This document shows positions 12,355 through 24,965 of a DNA stretch of 64,000 nt, in pieces. A program made the translations under genes and the position numbers. The DNA is from Crocodylus rhombifer (taxonomy: Eukaryota > Chordata > Crocodylia > Crocodylidae): the NCBI GenBank assembly GCA_038503035.1, contig JAVSML010024699.1, positions 620,001 to 684,000 of the forward strand. The letters run 5' to 3'. The notes under the pieces were generated by a model. The model was given only the letters and a program-made list of their open reading frames with translations, was not told the origin of the DNA and made no database searches. Position 1 is the first letter of the stretch. Every line of letters begins with the position of its first letter.

Positions 12355-14310
12355 CATCTGGGCTGGAAGGGACCCCAGAGGATCATCGAGTCCAGCCCCC
12401 TGTCCCAGGGGCAGGAAGTCACCAGGGATCATAGGATCCCAGCAAGATAAGCATCCAATTTACTCTTGAAGGTGTTCAGTGTAGGTGCTTGAACCACCTC
12501 TGGCGGCAGTCTATTCCAAACCTTGGGGGCTTGGACAGTGAAGAAGTTCTTTCATATGTCCAGCCTGAATTGGTCACAGCGGAGTTTGTGACCGTTCAAT
12601 CTTGTCATCACTTGGGGCACTCTGGTGAACAGACGTTCCCCCAGATCCTGATAAGCACCCCTGATAAACTTATAGGTGGCCACCAGATCACCCCTGAGCC
12701 TGCGCTTGTCCAGGCTGAAAAGTCCCATGACTCTCAGCCTCTCGTCATAAGGTCTGTTTTCCTGATCTCTGATCATGGCTCTCCTCCGCACCCTCTCAAG
12801 CTTCTCCACATCCTTTTTGAATTGTGGAGCCCAAAACTATAAGCAGTACTTCAGCTGTAGCCTCACCAAGGCCAAGTACAACAGAATGACGTCCCGGAAT
12901 TTGCTTGAGAAGCATCTATAGATGCAAGCCAGCATTTTGCTCACTTTAATAGCTGCAGCATCACACTGAAGGCTCATATTCATCTTGTAGTCAGTCATGA
13001 TCCCCAATTCCCTTTCATTGGTAGTGCTAACCAGCGTAGCACTGCCGAGCCTATAAGGGTGCTGCAGGTTTTTCCTCCCAAGGTGGAGAACCTTGCATTT
13101 TTCAGTGCTGAACACCATCAGATTCTCATCCGCCCATTTCATGAGCCTGTCAAGATCTCCCAGGATCACCCTCCTGTCCTCAGGTGTGGATGCTTTACCC
13201 CAGAGTTTGGTGTCATGAGCAAACTTGGCCAGTCTGCTTCTGACACCAACATCCACATCATTGATGAAGATGTTAAACAGTATAGGCCCAAGGACAGAGC
13301 CTTGAGGGACCCCACTGATGACCGTGCACCAAGACAATTGGCTCCCATTGACCACCACCCTCTGGGTCCTACTGCAGAGCCAATTCCCCAGCCAGAGGAT
13401 CGTGGTGAGGTCGAGGCTGCAGATAGCCAGTTTAGCCAAGAGGTGATCATGAGATACCAGATCGAAGGCTTTTTTAAAGTCAAGATATACAATGTTGATC
13501 TCTTCCCCTTGTCCAGGTGATAAGTCACCTGGTCATAAAAGGAAATGAGATTGCTCAAGCAAGACCTACCCGCAACAAACCCATACTGGTATCCCTCAGG
13601 ATATTGCCTTTAGCTAGTCTGTTAAGGATGTCTTCTTTGATCATCTTTTCCAAGACCTTCCCCAGGACAGAGGTCAGGATGATGGACCTGTAGTTTGCCA
13701 GATCTACTTTCTTCCCTTTCTTAAAGATAGGCACAATACTGGCCCTCTTCCAGTCTTTGGGCACTTCACCAGAGTGCCAAGAGCTCTCAGAGATCCATAC
13801 CAGGGGCTGAGCTATGCTTGCCAGCTCCCTAAGTACCCACCAGGGCCAGCTGACTTGAAGGTATCCAGCCTGTCAAGGTGTTCCTTCACAAAGTCAGCTT
13901 TGATGGAGGGCAAGGAATCTCCCTCACCTGGGCCTCCCTGACCCACAGTGGTCTGGTGAAAAACTGATGCAAAGTACCCATTTAGCAAGTTCACTTTTTC
14001 CTGGGCATCAGTTGTCAGTTGCTCCATCTGGTTGAGCAGGAATCCAATGTTGCCCTTGCTTTTCCTCCAGCTCCCCACATATCTAAAAAATGACTTTCTA
14101 TTGTCCTTGATATTTGTAGATAGCTGGAGTTCCATCGCAGCCTTGGCTTTCCTGGTTTGCTCTCTGCAGGTCCGGACCAGAGCAGAGTATTCCTCCTTGG
14201 TGATGGTTCCAGTCCTCCATCCTTTGTAGGTCTTCCTTTTAAGACACAGGAGGTCCACCAGTTCCCTGGAGAGCCAAGGGGGCTGCTGTGCCCTTTTGGT
14301 GGACTAGCTG
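12355..14310 (-). pseudogene. CR1 LINE, 5'-truncated, broken reverse transcriptase
   Basis: A ~2-kb CR1 non-LTR retrotransposon in minus orientation, with its 3' UTR phrase GGCTGGAAGGGACCCCAG at the low-coordinate end. ORF2 pieces appear in order: the linker before the RT (14258-13812, with TRKAKAAMELQL and SFFRYVGSWRKSKGNIG), RT start (13764-13555, WKRASIVPIFKKGKK and NYRSI), RT palm (13439-12837, GVPQGSVLGPILFNIFIND), and the C-terminal region (12809-12552, [13 protein letters not shown]). Frameshifts separate the pieces, and the palm motif normally FADD reads FAHD, losing one catalytic Asp. The endonuclease domain is absent. Confidence 0.93.
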
Positions 14311-14478
14311 ATCTAAGACTAGCCTTTAATTTCTGTTGTCTATAATTTTATTCTGTCAAAACAAATTGTTATAAAAGAGATGTTCCTTTACATCTATAAC
14401 ATTTTTTACAGCGCGTGTTACATACGGTCAATTATAACAAACCCATAAATTATAAAAATTCCTTTTTGCCACCTTGGT

Positions 14479-15195
14479 TAGAGACAGACATTGAAAAAGC
14501 CTGAGCCTGAACTAATTCAGTCTTTGCAGGTTAGTCTAATCTGGCTAGACTAAACTGGTTTGTAACTGGACAGACATCCCAGAAATGGAGGCACATGCCT
14601 GCAGTGGCTCAGGCTAGAAGCCAGGGGATGCTAGAGCAGTTCTACCTTCCTTTTCACACTGCTAAGCTGAGGGGGGTATGGCCAGGCCCCGATAGCAGGC
14701 TCTGATTAGGGAGGTGTCTCCTGCCCTCCTGAGCAGCCCAGCAGGGAATTGATAACAGTGTTTAGCACTCCATCAGAAAACAAAGCCTCTCTCCATTAGT
14801 TCAAACTCTTCTTAAACAGCTTTTCCAAGGAAGGAACTGGTCTCCCACAGCACGGACCACAGCCAGCATATTGTATGCTAGAGGAAGCCAGGAAGATGCC
14901 TGCAGTCTCTGACGAAGCTGTAGCCATGGAGCAGAGGGGAGGGGCCAGCCCTGCTGTGGAGCAGAGAGCCCAACCCAGCCAAGAGAGCATGCCGGGATGC
15001 TGGGGGAGTCTGGCTTAACTTAAACCAGCAAGGGGTCTGGGAAAGACACTGCATAAGCCTGTTTGACCCAAATCAGTTCAGGCTGATACTACATTCAAGC
15101 AGGTTTATCTCAAGCTGGTTTCTACCATTTTCAAACTGGTTTATGCGAGATGAACATCTGTTCTGTTACAGGTTTATGTGTAATGTCTGTCCCTA
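14479..15195. mobile_element. hAT-like element, TAGRGACAGACATT ends
   Basis: Left end TAGAGACAGACATT is mirrored by AATGTCTGTCCCTA at the right. Interior motifs AAACTGGTTT and AAACCAGTTTGA also occur in opposite orientations. About 717 bp, non-coding; flanking 8-mers do not match convincingly. Confidence 0.6.
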
Positions 15196-15498
15196 GCCCT
15201 TATGGTCACAGAGGACTTAACATTATGAAACTTATACAGGCCTGCTCTGGGATGGTACTAAATTTGGGGTACACAAAACAGTTTTGTGAGAAGGGCTGGT
15301 AAGTCTTTGAGGATCCAGATCTAGTGCTTATTCAAGTCCAGTGCACAAACCGGGCCACCATAAAAGAAAAGAGCTGTTATAAAAGCAACTGTAGGGTGGC
15401 TCCACTGCTATTTCATAGCCTGAAGCAGAAAATCCCCTCAGTCCCTGCACCAATCTTGCAAACTTGGCCTAAACACAGGGTCAAAGACTTGCCTAATG

Positions 15499-15704
15499 TA
15501 GCAATTCTCAAACTTTATAGGCTCCCAGCACCCTTTTATACCATTCAAAAATGAATTTATTTATTACACTGCACAGGGACTGGGCAGTGGGCAAAGACAA
15601 ACTTGCACTTACCTATTCATGTCGGGACTAGGCAGTGAGAGGGGAGGTAGGGAGAGGGGAGGGATACCTGCAAAGGATCTCATGACCCTGATTGAAATTC
15701 ACTG
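15499..15704. mobile_element. Small hAT with 7/8 target duplication
   Basis: A 206-bp copy with ends TAGCAATTCTCAAACTTT and ATTGAAATTCACTG (CAGTGGTTCTCAAAC class). The flanks GCCTAATG (15491-15498) and GCTTAATG (15705-15712) differ at one base, fixing the borders. Confidence 0.75.
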
Positions 15705-17317
15705 GCTTAATGGAATAAAAGGGATTTTTTATTAAAAAAAATATTGCCCCAAAATTGTGGTCCTTCTTACAGAATTTAAGTTCACCACACCACCGAATCA
15801 ACAGGGTTCTGGCTTTATTATTACTCTCAGGTGTCAAACACTGAAAACTATGTGGTTCCCAAACATGTATGAAAGAGTATCTTACATGTATCTTTTGAGA
15901 TCTCCAGTCAGAGCTGGTTTATAGCTATCAAAGAAATCTTTCTAAATTCAGTATTTGTACTAAAAAACCTGCGCTACCTTTGAAGACAGTTCAGCTTTAA
16001 CATTCTATGCTTGAAAAAAGCAAACCTGAAGCCACATCTGAGCTGTAAATCCAATTCAATTCCCAGGGAAAAGATATATTCCTGAAATGCTGCTTTCTTA
16101 TGGTTTTATGGAACATTTGATGAGCTGTACCTCATCAATTTTAGTTAAAAAGTATTGTGCTCTTAAAACTGTTACTGTTATTAAAACTGCATGATCAGTG
16201 CAAAAAGAGGGCTATTTGCCCTTGAAAAGAATGATTTCAGTATTTGCACGCACATGATAGTCAAAAGAGGGGAAAAAAAGAAAGAACACTGAAAACCAAC
16301 TACAAAGACCTGGAAGCCCCCATGTGGTGAATTGTGTACATTGCTTTAGGTAATATTTAATACACTGAAAAATTAATCTTCCTAATCTACTCTTGGTTCA
16401 ACCCCTTACTACTATAAAGATTAGAAGGAATGGCAGGGCTATAGCCTGCTTTACAAAACAGCAATGCTGTAACGTAGCCAGGGTATAGAGAGGACCAGAG
16501 GTTTGTAGGTGGAAAAAGTTTGACATAAGTAAGGCCTTGCTTAAAAAGCATAGTGGGAAAAAGATAGATTATTTTCATTATAACTCACAGTCATGAGATC
16601 AGTTATAAGTGGTAAACAAGTAGCTCAATCAGCTGTGCACAGAGTAGATAGACTGGTTAAGAGAGGGAATGTTTGGAAGGCACTAGAGAGACTATATCAA
16701 GGCATCTTGGTAAGACCAGGAGTTGGAAGATGGACTTATCTCTGTGTGCTGTCTTATCATCACTTGCTTCAGGGAGCATCATCAGATATGTTAGAAAACA
16801 ATGAAACAAGCCTTTCTCATGATTGTTGTTTTTCTTATACTTTCCAATTTGATTCTGTCCTATGTATCTTCAAGTTTCTAACAGAAGTTTGCACCCATGT
16901 TACTTGTCAGCATTGGCCATCCTCTGTGGGATGCTGCAGATATAAAACATGTCCGCAAGGCTCTAAAGCCAAACTCAATAAAGCCCAAGATTCTCAAGTA
17001 CAATCCATTATGGCTGTATGGTTAAAAATGACTAATAAAATTAGACAAGGTTTTTAAAAAATGAGTGCAAAGTATTTAGCTAGTTCTCAAGCACTCATGC
17101 TGCCATGAGTATCTACTTATTTAATATCATATTACTTTTAAACCACAAATCTGTGCCAAAGTATAAACCAAATTCTAGCTTTTATTTTTGGAAGCCGAAA
17201 CATATTCCAGTTATTTGGATCAACAGCTGTTGCAAAATACACTCTATACAAGAATACTCGAGTATATAACATTCACTGGGCTTTACAATATCTGATATGA
17301 CACAAATACCTGTTATA

Positions 17318-17455
17318 CTCATTTTACAGAGAGGAATACTGAGGCACCAAGTTCACCGATGATCACAAATCTAAAGAGTAAAATAACCAAGAGCAGAATC
17401 CAAGAACCCTAACTCAGCCTTCCCTGTTCTCAGCCATAAACCTTTAGATCAATGG
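17318..17455 (+). repeat. MIR SINE remnant
   Basis: The phrases CTCATTTTACAGAGAGGAA, ACTGAGGCACCAAG and CAGAATCCAAGAACCCTAAC follow the MIR core and 3' part (consensus-like CAGATGAGGAAACTGAGGCAC). About 135 bp, diverged. Confidence 0.75.
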
Positions 17456-17510
17456 TCAGTTTAAAAGCCTGTGATTTAATAACTTTCTTTGTAAAATTAT
17501 CAAAACTTAC

Positions 17511-17563
17511 TTGAAAATTTCATCAACTATTCTGAAGATAGCAGGATAACATGATGCTTTTGG
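17511..17563 (-). CDS. FANCC: FANCC coding exon 8
   Basis: A 53-bp exon: 17 codons plus two bases, encoding PKASCYPAIFRIVDEIF. The last codon is completed to Lys by exon 9. Human FANCC has PQAACHPAIFRVVDEMF here, with the same 53-bp length and phase. Acceptor TTTTTTCATAG, donor GTAAGT. So short an exon is convincing only because the frame joins on both sides and the PAIFR-VDE block is conserved. Confidence 0.95.
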
Positions 17564-19055
17564 CTATGAAAAAAGAAAAAGGAGTAAATTAGACACTATT
17601 TAAGAGATTCAAAAATGTCACATTCATTATACAAGTGTGCAATATTGCCAATGAATACTACTGTGCTTTAGTTAGTACAGAACTTAGACAATACCCTAGA
17701 AATTGCTCACACCTCTCTCAGGATAATATCCCTTAAAAATTAGTGTAGCAATTGAAGAACTGAGACTACCAATAATAAAGACTAGACTGTTTATACATGC
17801 ACAAAGCTGGGATCTGCAACTAAGTACAGCAACTGTCACTACAAATACTAAGAGTGACAGATGAATGAAAATGGATTACTACTCATAAAAGTCCTACTGG
17901 CTAGAGGCATGAGAAAATAAGTAGCTTTTTCCTTTTTATAGACAACCCATCTTGGGTAAACTTACATTTTCTGGCTATGTCAACAAAATTCAATATAAAA
18001 AAAACTAATTTTTCTTCTTTTATTTCCCTTGGCTCTGAAAATACAGCATACATTTTGGTAGGAGATTTTTCATGCTATCATACCCTTTCATGCATCTCAG
18101 GTAACCTAAAAATGTTTATTTACATCTTAGAGATCAAAAGTATATTTTTAAACTAGTAATGTTTTTACTCTTCTCTGCAGTGTGATGTAATGTCACCAAC
18201 AAGATTACCATATTTTAAAGCAATTATTATATGAACTAGTGAATCTACTATTGCATGTCTGAATTTTGAACATTTGCTCTTATACAGAATGCATAACAGT
18301 AATCATAAAATAATGACTAGCATAAACCTTTATTTGTATCTTTGTAGGCAAAAGAGATGCCTATGTTTTAAGACCATATGTGAAGATTTAATGAGTGAGC
18401 ATATCTTGAACAATTCTGTTGAAAAAATGTATCTAATAAAATTCAGTTTTATAGACTTCAGCATTCAGCTGTTGTAATGGCTATTATTTAAAGTGCCTGA
18501 CGCTTCAATCCAGAGACATATTCTGTGCATATAGTTCAAGCTGCAGTGAAAGTGTGGAGTTATCTTAAAGAGCAACCTTAAAGAGGCAGGCAGCCATTGG
18601 AATAAATGATCTAGGAAAGCTTTGAAAAGATGAAGTCCATGTTTCTCACAGTTGTTTTTACCATATTGGAAAAATTAGGTGGCACCTCATTTTCATGATT
18701 TATCATTCCTATTTTTTTTGGTCATATGGCTGTAGTTAAGTTGTCATATTGAATGTATGCCATCTAGTGTTCAAGAGCATTCACAGCTGGCTGACTAGAT
18801 GTGTGAGAAACAGCATACAGCCTGCTTGAAGTCTCTAAACTTCAAGTGCTTGAAAAAAACCAAATGGATGAATTTGGGGGACAAGAAAAATACTGTTATT
18901 TTAAGGTACTCGGACACTGTACAGTACAAAATATAAAACAACCTTTTAGTTCTTTAGGTTAGCTATTCAAATGCATCTTTTTCCTTCTTTTCAGCACATA
19001 TATCTTTTCAAAACAACATCACTTCTATACTTATATACAAGCCCCATTTTAGAAC

Positions 19056-19295
19056 AGGGGTGCAGGTTGTAGCTGTGTTGGTCTAAGGACATAGGCAGAC
19101 AAGGTTCTTCAGGTAAATCCAATATCTTGTGTTAGACCAACTCAAATAGTTGGAAAAATTCTTCTTTGCAAGCTTTCAGGTACAAATACCTGATGAAGGG
19201 TATTTGTACCCAAAAGTTTGCAAAGAAGAATTTTTGCATCCCTTTGAGTTGGTCTAATAAAAGTTATTGGATTTACCCAAAGAACCTTGTCTGCC
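19056..19295. mobile_element. Inverted dimer of a Penelope-like or fold-back element
   Basis: Two 97-bp arms (19094-19190 and 19199-19295) are reverse complements with modest divergence, separated by 8 bp. Each arm reads, outward from the centre, a stem GGTA-TTTG-TACC, then GCTTGCAAAGAAG (or GTTTGC), GAGTTGGTCTAA, ATTGGATTTACC and CCTTGTCTGCC. The left arm runs further to a tail (GACCAACACAGCTAC in minus sense) ending at 19056. Related copies lie at 36.7, 54.9-55.5 and 61.5 kb. The family name is an inference. Confidence 0.65.
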
Positions 19296-19374
19296 ATGTT
19301 ACAACAGACACTGAAAGAATTCATGCAGTTACCATCACTTCAACATACTTTCATGGACTAATCCATATGCAAAA

Positions 19375-19710
19375 CAGTGGCGTATCATGGGTCTCCAGCG
19401 CCTGAGGGTCAATATCCGCATTTGCATCTCCCAGCCCCCTGAGACAATCCAAGCAGAGTGTGGGTCCCGAGGCAAATCAGCCTGTGCAGGGCCACACCTC
19501 CCACCCCACAGCACATCTGCAGGAGAATTAGCAGCGCGGCACACCAGCCAGAATGGCAAAAGAAGCCCACAACCTGCCAGGCGGGTGGGTGGACCACATA
19601 CAAAAAGCGGGAGGCACCCTGGCCTTTCCAGCCAGTGCTCCCCCTAGCCCCCTCTCCCAGGCCTGCACCCAGGGGCCATGGCCCCCTCTCCCCCTGTCAG
19701 TATGCCACTG
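19375..19710. mobile_element. hAT with perfect 8-bp target duplication
   Basis: A 336-bp element with ends CAGTGGCGTATCAT and AGTATGCCACTG. It is flanked on both sides by ATGCAAAA (19367-19374 and 19711-19718), a perfect 8-bp duplication typical of hAT insertion. Non-coding, GC-rich interior. Confidence 0.9.
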
Positions 19711-22324
19711 ATGCAAAATTAGTTAAATACATGTTTTAGCAAATGAAGTGATGTAATGGGTAGTGTACACTTAATATAAAAGTTTGGCGTTCTTTGTTGC
19801 TCAGATGACTGTAATAATTATGAAAGTAGATACATTAAGGGTTTCTTCAGGGACATGAACTGGATGGACTAGTAAAACAAATAGGCACCTGCTAGATGGC
19901 CTTTATTGTAGAATTTTGCCAGTTTGCTGCAAAGTATACACTGCCTTGACAAGAGACATTACTAGCCCTTTACTGAGACAATTGGTAGTTCACTGAACAG
20001 CAACTTTTGTGACATGGAAGTATCCCACAATAATTTTAACACAACTGGAATGCTGTTGTTTGTTGCAAGATACTTGCACATAACATGTGACAAATATAAT
20101 ATCTGCCAGGGGTCTATGCAAGCAACCCAGTGTTGTATCAATAGCTACCACAAAACCAGGGGCACTAGAGGTTGTTTTACAAAGAAAGAAATTCTAACAG
20201 GAATCAGTGAAATTGCAGTCGCTATAAGAGCCTATATTTGTGATACCATCTGCTCATACTCAATAGAAATTACGCTTTATCATTGGGTTCAGTGAGGACA
20301 GGCTCAAGCTGCACTGTGCTGTCAAACAATATGATGGGGCTTTGGTCAACAAACTATATTCAGGGGCTTCCTTCCCTGGAATTTCACAGCATGCTACAGG
20401 TGTCGAATCTTTCTTATACTACCTGACTACAGCAGAACAGTGGCAATTCAGACACTTTTGCAGACTCTCACGTTTGTACAAGGAGAGATGGGATTTTCAG
20501 AATGCCATAAATTATCACCTTATCTTTTCAAAAGTTATCAGAGAATCGTGCCTATGTCTTTGTGAAATTAAACCAGAACACCCCAACATCCGATCCTGCA
20601 AAACTAGCAGCACAGCTCTGGGGCCTTTGCACCATTGTTTTAAAAATCTGCCTAGATTGTGGGAAACTGGAACTCCACACGTGACTTAATGATTACAGAT
20701 TCAGATACACTGAATATCAATATATACACTGTTGAGGACAATGATTATATCCACTGAATTTTACTCAGTAGGGGCAAACTGCAGGGAAATCCAGTTGAAA
20801 ACAAAATGGTCTTCTTTTCCAAACTTCTCTCTCACCTTGTCCACCTTTCTCTGTTTCCTATTTCACTGGAAAGTCTGGGTTTGAAAGGTGAGTCTGGATC
20901 CAGCCAAAACATAAACATGTGGATCTATCAAATCAAGAAGGATGTAAGGGCATTGGAATGAGGATAATGCCCCAAGCCTCTGTCCACCTATATGGTAAAG
21001 TGTCACTGTGTCACCTGAACAGGAGTTGAGGCATTACAACATTAACTTTAACTGGATAGAATAACAGACCAATTCAAGGACAAAATGCAGGAAGTTGGGG
21101 ATGTCAAAAGAACTGTATGATCAAAGAGTAACTTAGAGAGCTAAGAAGCACAAAAGTTTTCAAAGGACTTTATCTAAAATTAAACATGCAAGTCTTCTTG
21201 TACTATAGCTTTCAAATATGAAACATAATGCATAGAAATAGACGAATATTAACCTTGGGACTTGCCTATGTGCATAGGGACACTACAATGCAGGGAAAAC
21301 ATGTGATATTTCTTTAAATCGAGACAGCGAAACACAAGCATTTTAACTTACAAATTAAAATTTGAGTTTTAGTAAACTTCATAGCCATTAGATAGATATG
21401 CAGACACACATTATAACCCTTCTGGAAAATGCAAGATCTCCAAATTTCTGATGGCCTAAACAATATTTGTGTAGCTCATTTCATTTTGTGCAGTGTATAT
21501 AACATTTATCTTTAGTTTTTATTACATCTTAGTAACTGAAGGATATCCACTACTAATTCCAGCTTTTCCCAAAGGATGGAAATGTAATTAGCTGCACACC
21601 ATATAAAATACAAGTTACTAGACCATCACACTCTAATTACAGTTGGAATCCAAATATAACAGTATTAGATATCAAGTTTCTTTCATAATAAAGCACAGCA
21701 GTTTTCTACTATCTGGGTCCCGTAGATCTCAAAGACATTTACCTACGGTTATGTCACTGTTCTAAGATATTTCATTTTGATAAATGAGTCAGGTGATGTA
21801 ATTATGAAAGCTTTTTCAAGTTACCTTTTTTATCGCTCAGTCACATTACCAGTATTTTCTGGTTGCTTTTATTGCAAGTAGGAATAACAATCTAAACAAA
21901 TCAGTAATTTTTGGCCCATCATTTTATATTGAAATTACCGTGAACTATAGAGGTCATATCCCGAACACAGCATAATCAAACAAATTAAACAAAACATCGC
22001 ATATTCCTAAGTAAATATTCTAAATATATTTTAACAGAATACATTCTTCACTAAAGTGCCCGCCTACTTATTATAGTCTAAATATCCCTGTAAAACTGCA
22101 TGTAATAAAGGAATTAATGGACTTGCTGACCACTACTTTGACCACATCATCCCCGTTTCTGGATCCCAGCCCTTCCTCATATCCTGCTTAACTGCACTAA
22201 ACCCAAGTTCCTGGTTTTCATCTAGTCAACTATGTAAAAGTCTTCTTTAGAAACTGACCCTGAACGTCTACTTGATAGGAGTTGTATACTACAGTCATAA
22301 GCCACACAACTTCTAGCATAAAAA

Positions 22325-23167
22325 GGCCCCCTCTACATGTGCAGGTAAAGGCCCAATGGGATCTAATGCATGATTCACACAACTGTGCCTCCTGCCATGC
22401 CACATGTGGGATTGCACATTAGATCCCATCACACCTTACTGCTGGTGTAGAGGGAGTCTCCTTGCATCAGCAAGATGCAAGTTCCTGTGGCTGGATGCCC
22501 CATGCACCCCAATTGAGGGGCTCTCAGCCAAGGGGTGCCCCACAGTCCCCCCACCCCCCAGACTGAGGATCCTACTGCGTTAGTCTCCCTGCCCCAAGGG
22601 AGCATGAAACTCCCAAGGTGAGGAAACTCCAAGGCCAGAGGTTTGGCTCAGGGGCAGTCCCCCCACCCCAGAGGCCACAAGGTAATCCCCCTATCCCAGG
22701 GCCATGGGAAACCCCTGGGGCCAGAGGATCACTGTGATCCTTTGGACCCAGAGATTTCCTGCACCCCTCATATGGGGAGTCTGCTTCTGCAGCAGTCATG
22801 CAGCCCCAGGGCTTTCTTGTACCCAAGAACCCTAGGGATCACAGCAGCCACAATCCCCAAGGTTGGGGAGGGGGGAGAGAGGGAGAGGTTTGAAACCACT
22901 GGACCCTGGAGATCATGGCAGGCATGATCCCTCGGGCTCAGGGGTTTTACACTAGGGATGATGCACCACTGTGGAATACCCTGTTACACGTGCAAATTAA
23001 AGCTTGATAGCAACCAGCTATAAAGTTAGTACACATTTTCAAGGTCTAACTTTATAGCTGGTTGGAGCTTTTTATTGTGGGATAGCTACTTTGAACATGT
23101 AGCTGGTCTCCAGGTAAATGCACAATTACCCAGTTCATTACACAATACCTGTAACATGCAGGGAACC
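22325..23167 (-). mobile_element. Palindrome-bearing MITE, copy 2
   Basis: Same family as 2460-3042, inverted: starts GGCCCCCTCTACATGTGCAG and ends CATGCAGGGAACC. The conserved 19-bp perfect inverted repeat lies at 23011-23029 and 23046-23064 (CAACCAGCTATAAAGTTAG). The extra ~260 bp relative to copy 1 is a GC-rich middle (22500-22930). Confidence 0.7.
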
Positions 23168-24543
23168 TAATAAGTGGTACAAATCAGTAATTTGAATATT
23201 CTAGGACCTAAAGACTATAAAGGGACTATCACTCAATTCACAACTCCCTCTTGCAAGCTCTTGGGTCTTGATGCATCACCTCTTCCACACAAAGGAAGAT
23301 CATCTGCCTACTTATGCCTTTACCCATGTCAAGTCTTACTCAGACAATACTGGCTCTAAACTAATTTTTTAATACAATTAGTCCTGCCTCTTCCTCTGAG
23401 AGTCATCTTAAAAAGCAAATTATTTGAGACGAGGGAAAACATACACAACATAAGATTCTCAGGGAGATGAGCATTAATAAAATACAACTATTAAATTAAT
23501 AAATAAGAATAACCTAAAGAGCAATATAGAGATTTGACTTATTTTCTATACTGAACTGAGGTTTTTTGTAAACCATGTGAAGTGATTAAATACCAAGCTG
23601 TTTAGAAATGTGGACCAATAGATGAAAATATTGAACTATAAGGATAATGGGAGAGACAACCCCTGCACAAACCAAAAAAAGAGGAGAGAAAGTCACTACA
23701 GGGATAGGACTTTTTATATCTTAGGTTGTGGAATATTCAGATACTTAAATACTACTTAAATGCTAGCACTTATGTGGCTTGTGAACATGATGCAAAATTC
23801 TTAAAATGATAACCTGAAGAGGTAATTCATGAAGAATTTTAATATAAAAATATTGAAGACATCCATATGATATATCTATATATCCTGAATTGTCTGCTTA
23901 CTTAAAGGGGTTGTTTTGCTTTTTAAAGACTACTGGTTTTTTAAATGTTATTCTTTATGGCCAATGACTGGCTACTGAAACACTGTAAATTTCTAAGTGA
24001 AATGGAGATGGAAAGCTTATTTATTGATAAATCCTAAAGCTAAAATTTATTAAAACCCAACAAACGTTTTAAAATTAAGAACTTCTTACTTGAAAAAGAC
24101 ATTAAATAAGTAAATAACCACAAAATCCAATAATCCTCAAGACAACAGTTGAGTGGCATAAGCATTTGAAATACCTGATCTCCATTCAAATCAGACATAA
24201 AAAGGGACTTTTTTTCCTAATTCCCAAAGGGAGAAGTGGGTGCTTAGTATCTCTGTCAATCGGGCCCCAATTCAGTTTGCCTTCTCTTGGTCCTCTAAAT
24301 GAAACCTTGAAGCCAAGAGAGAGAGATGCAATCTGTTCTGTAAGAAAACTTACTGTGAAACTTTATGAGTAAGATTCGCCTCTGGTTCAACTCTGTTTCT
24401 CTTCCCACTACTGCCAACAAGCTGTACACTAATTGATTTCTCAATGCTCACAGAGAGGATTTTAGTAGTGCTTATATTTGAGAACCATTTAGAGATCCTT
24501 CAGCACAAATGGTGAAGTTTAATGTACTAATTGTAATACATAC

Positions 24544-24700
24544 CAGCAATGAATCTTTTATGATACGCATCACCTCTTCCAGTGAAGTTGTTTGATTAGA
24601 AATTAATCTTTCTAACAAATCCAATGTAGCCTTTTCAAGACTGGGTAGATGACGAAGCCACAGGCTGAAGACAGCTGATTCTGAGAGGGCAATCTTCTTT
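24544..24700 (-). CDS. FANCC: FANCC coding exon 7
   Basis: A 157-bp exon: one base plus 52 codons. It encodes [20 protein letters not shown], then [13 protein letters not shown] and a C-terminal MRIIKDSLL. The core [12 protein letters not shown] is shared with human FANCC, and the length matches. Acceptor CTGATTTAG, donor GTATGT. The middle of the exon ([10 protein letters not shown]) differs most from human, which fits a surface loop between helices. Confidence 0.96.
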
Positions 24701-24835
24701 CTAAATCAGAGGGAAAATATTGTTTTGTACAAACATAATGAATACATAATAAATAAATATTTAAAAGAATGTCATATAACATTCAAGACATGCATACTTT
24801 AACAATGTTTTAAGGGAAAGTCCCTCCCATTTCTT

Positions 24836-24965
24836 ATGTTCTTTTTACAAATGGGAAAACTGAGATAGAGAAATTAAGTGGTTTCCTCAAAGATCATATA
24901 GGAAATAAGTCACAGAGCAGATATTAGAATCATAGTGTTCTACTTAAGCAACCATACTTCTTAAA
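24836..24965 (+). repeat. MIR SINE remnant
   Basis: TTTTACAAATGGGAAAACTG, AGATAGAGAAATTAAGTG and AAATAAGTCACAGAGCAG follow the MIR core order. Diverged; no ends defined. Confidence 0.7.

Larger units (their letters stand above)
8916..17510 (-). other. FANCC intron 8
   Basis: An 8.6-kb intron made mostly of insertions: the long-TIR element at 10062-11586, possible old CR1/L3 sequence at 11940-12290, the broken CR1 at 12355-14310, a hAT-like element at 14479-15195, a small hAT at 15499-15704 and a MIR at 17318-17455. A SINE-like A-box lies near 9738-9830. 15705-17317 is otherwise featureless. Confidence 0.8.
17564..24543 (-). other. FANCC intron 7
   Basis: Holds the fold-back element around 19056-19295, the hAT at 19375-19710 and the MITE at 22325-23167. 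17564-19055, 19720-22324 and 23170-24543 show no gene or clear repeat. Confidence 0.8.

Noticed and set aside
13059..13520. 153-codon plus-strand frame
   Set aside because: It is the antisense shadow of the CR1 reverse-transcriptase palm region.
16593..17057. 154-codon plus-strand open frame in FANCC intron 8
   Set aside because: No recognisable domain, no splice context, and composition like the surrounding intron; such a frame is expected by chance in 64 kb.
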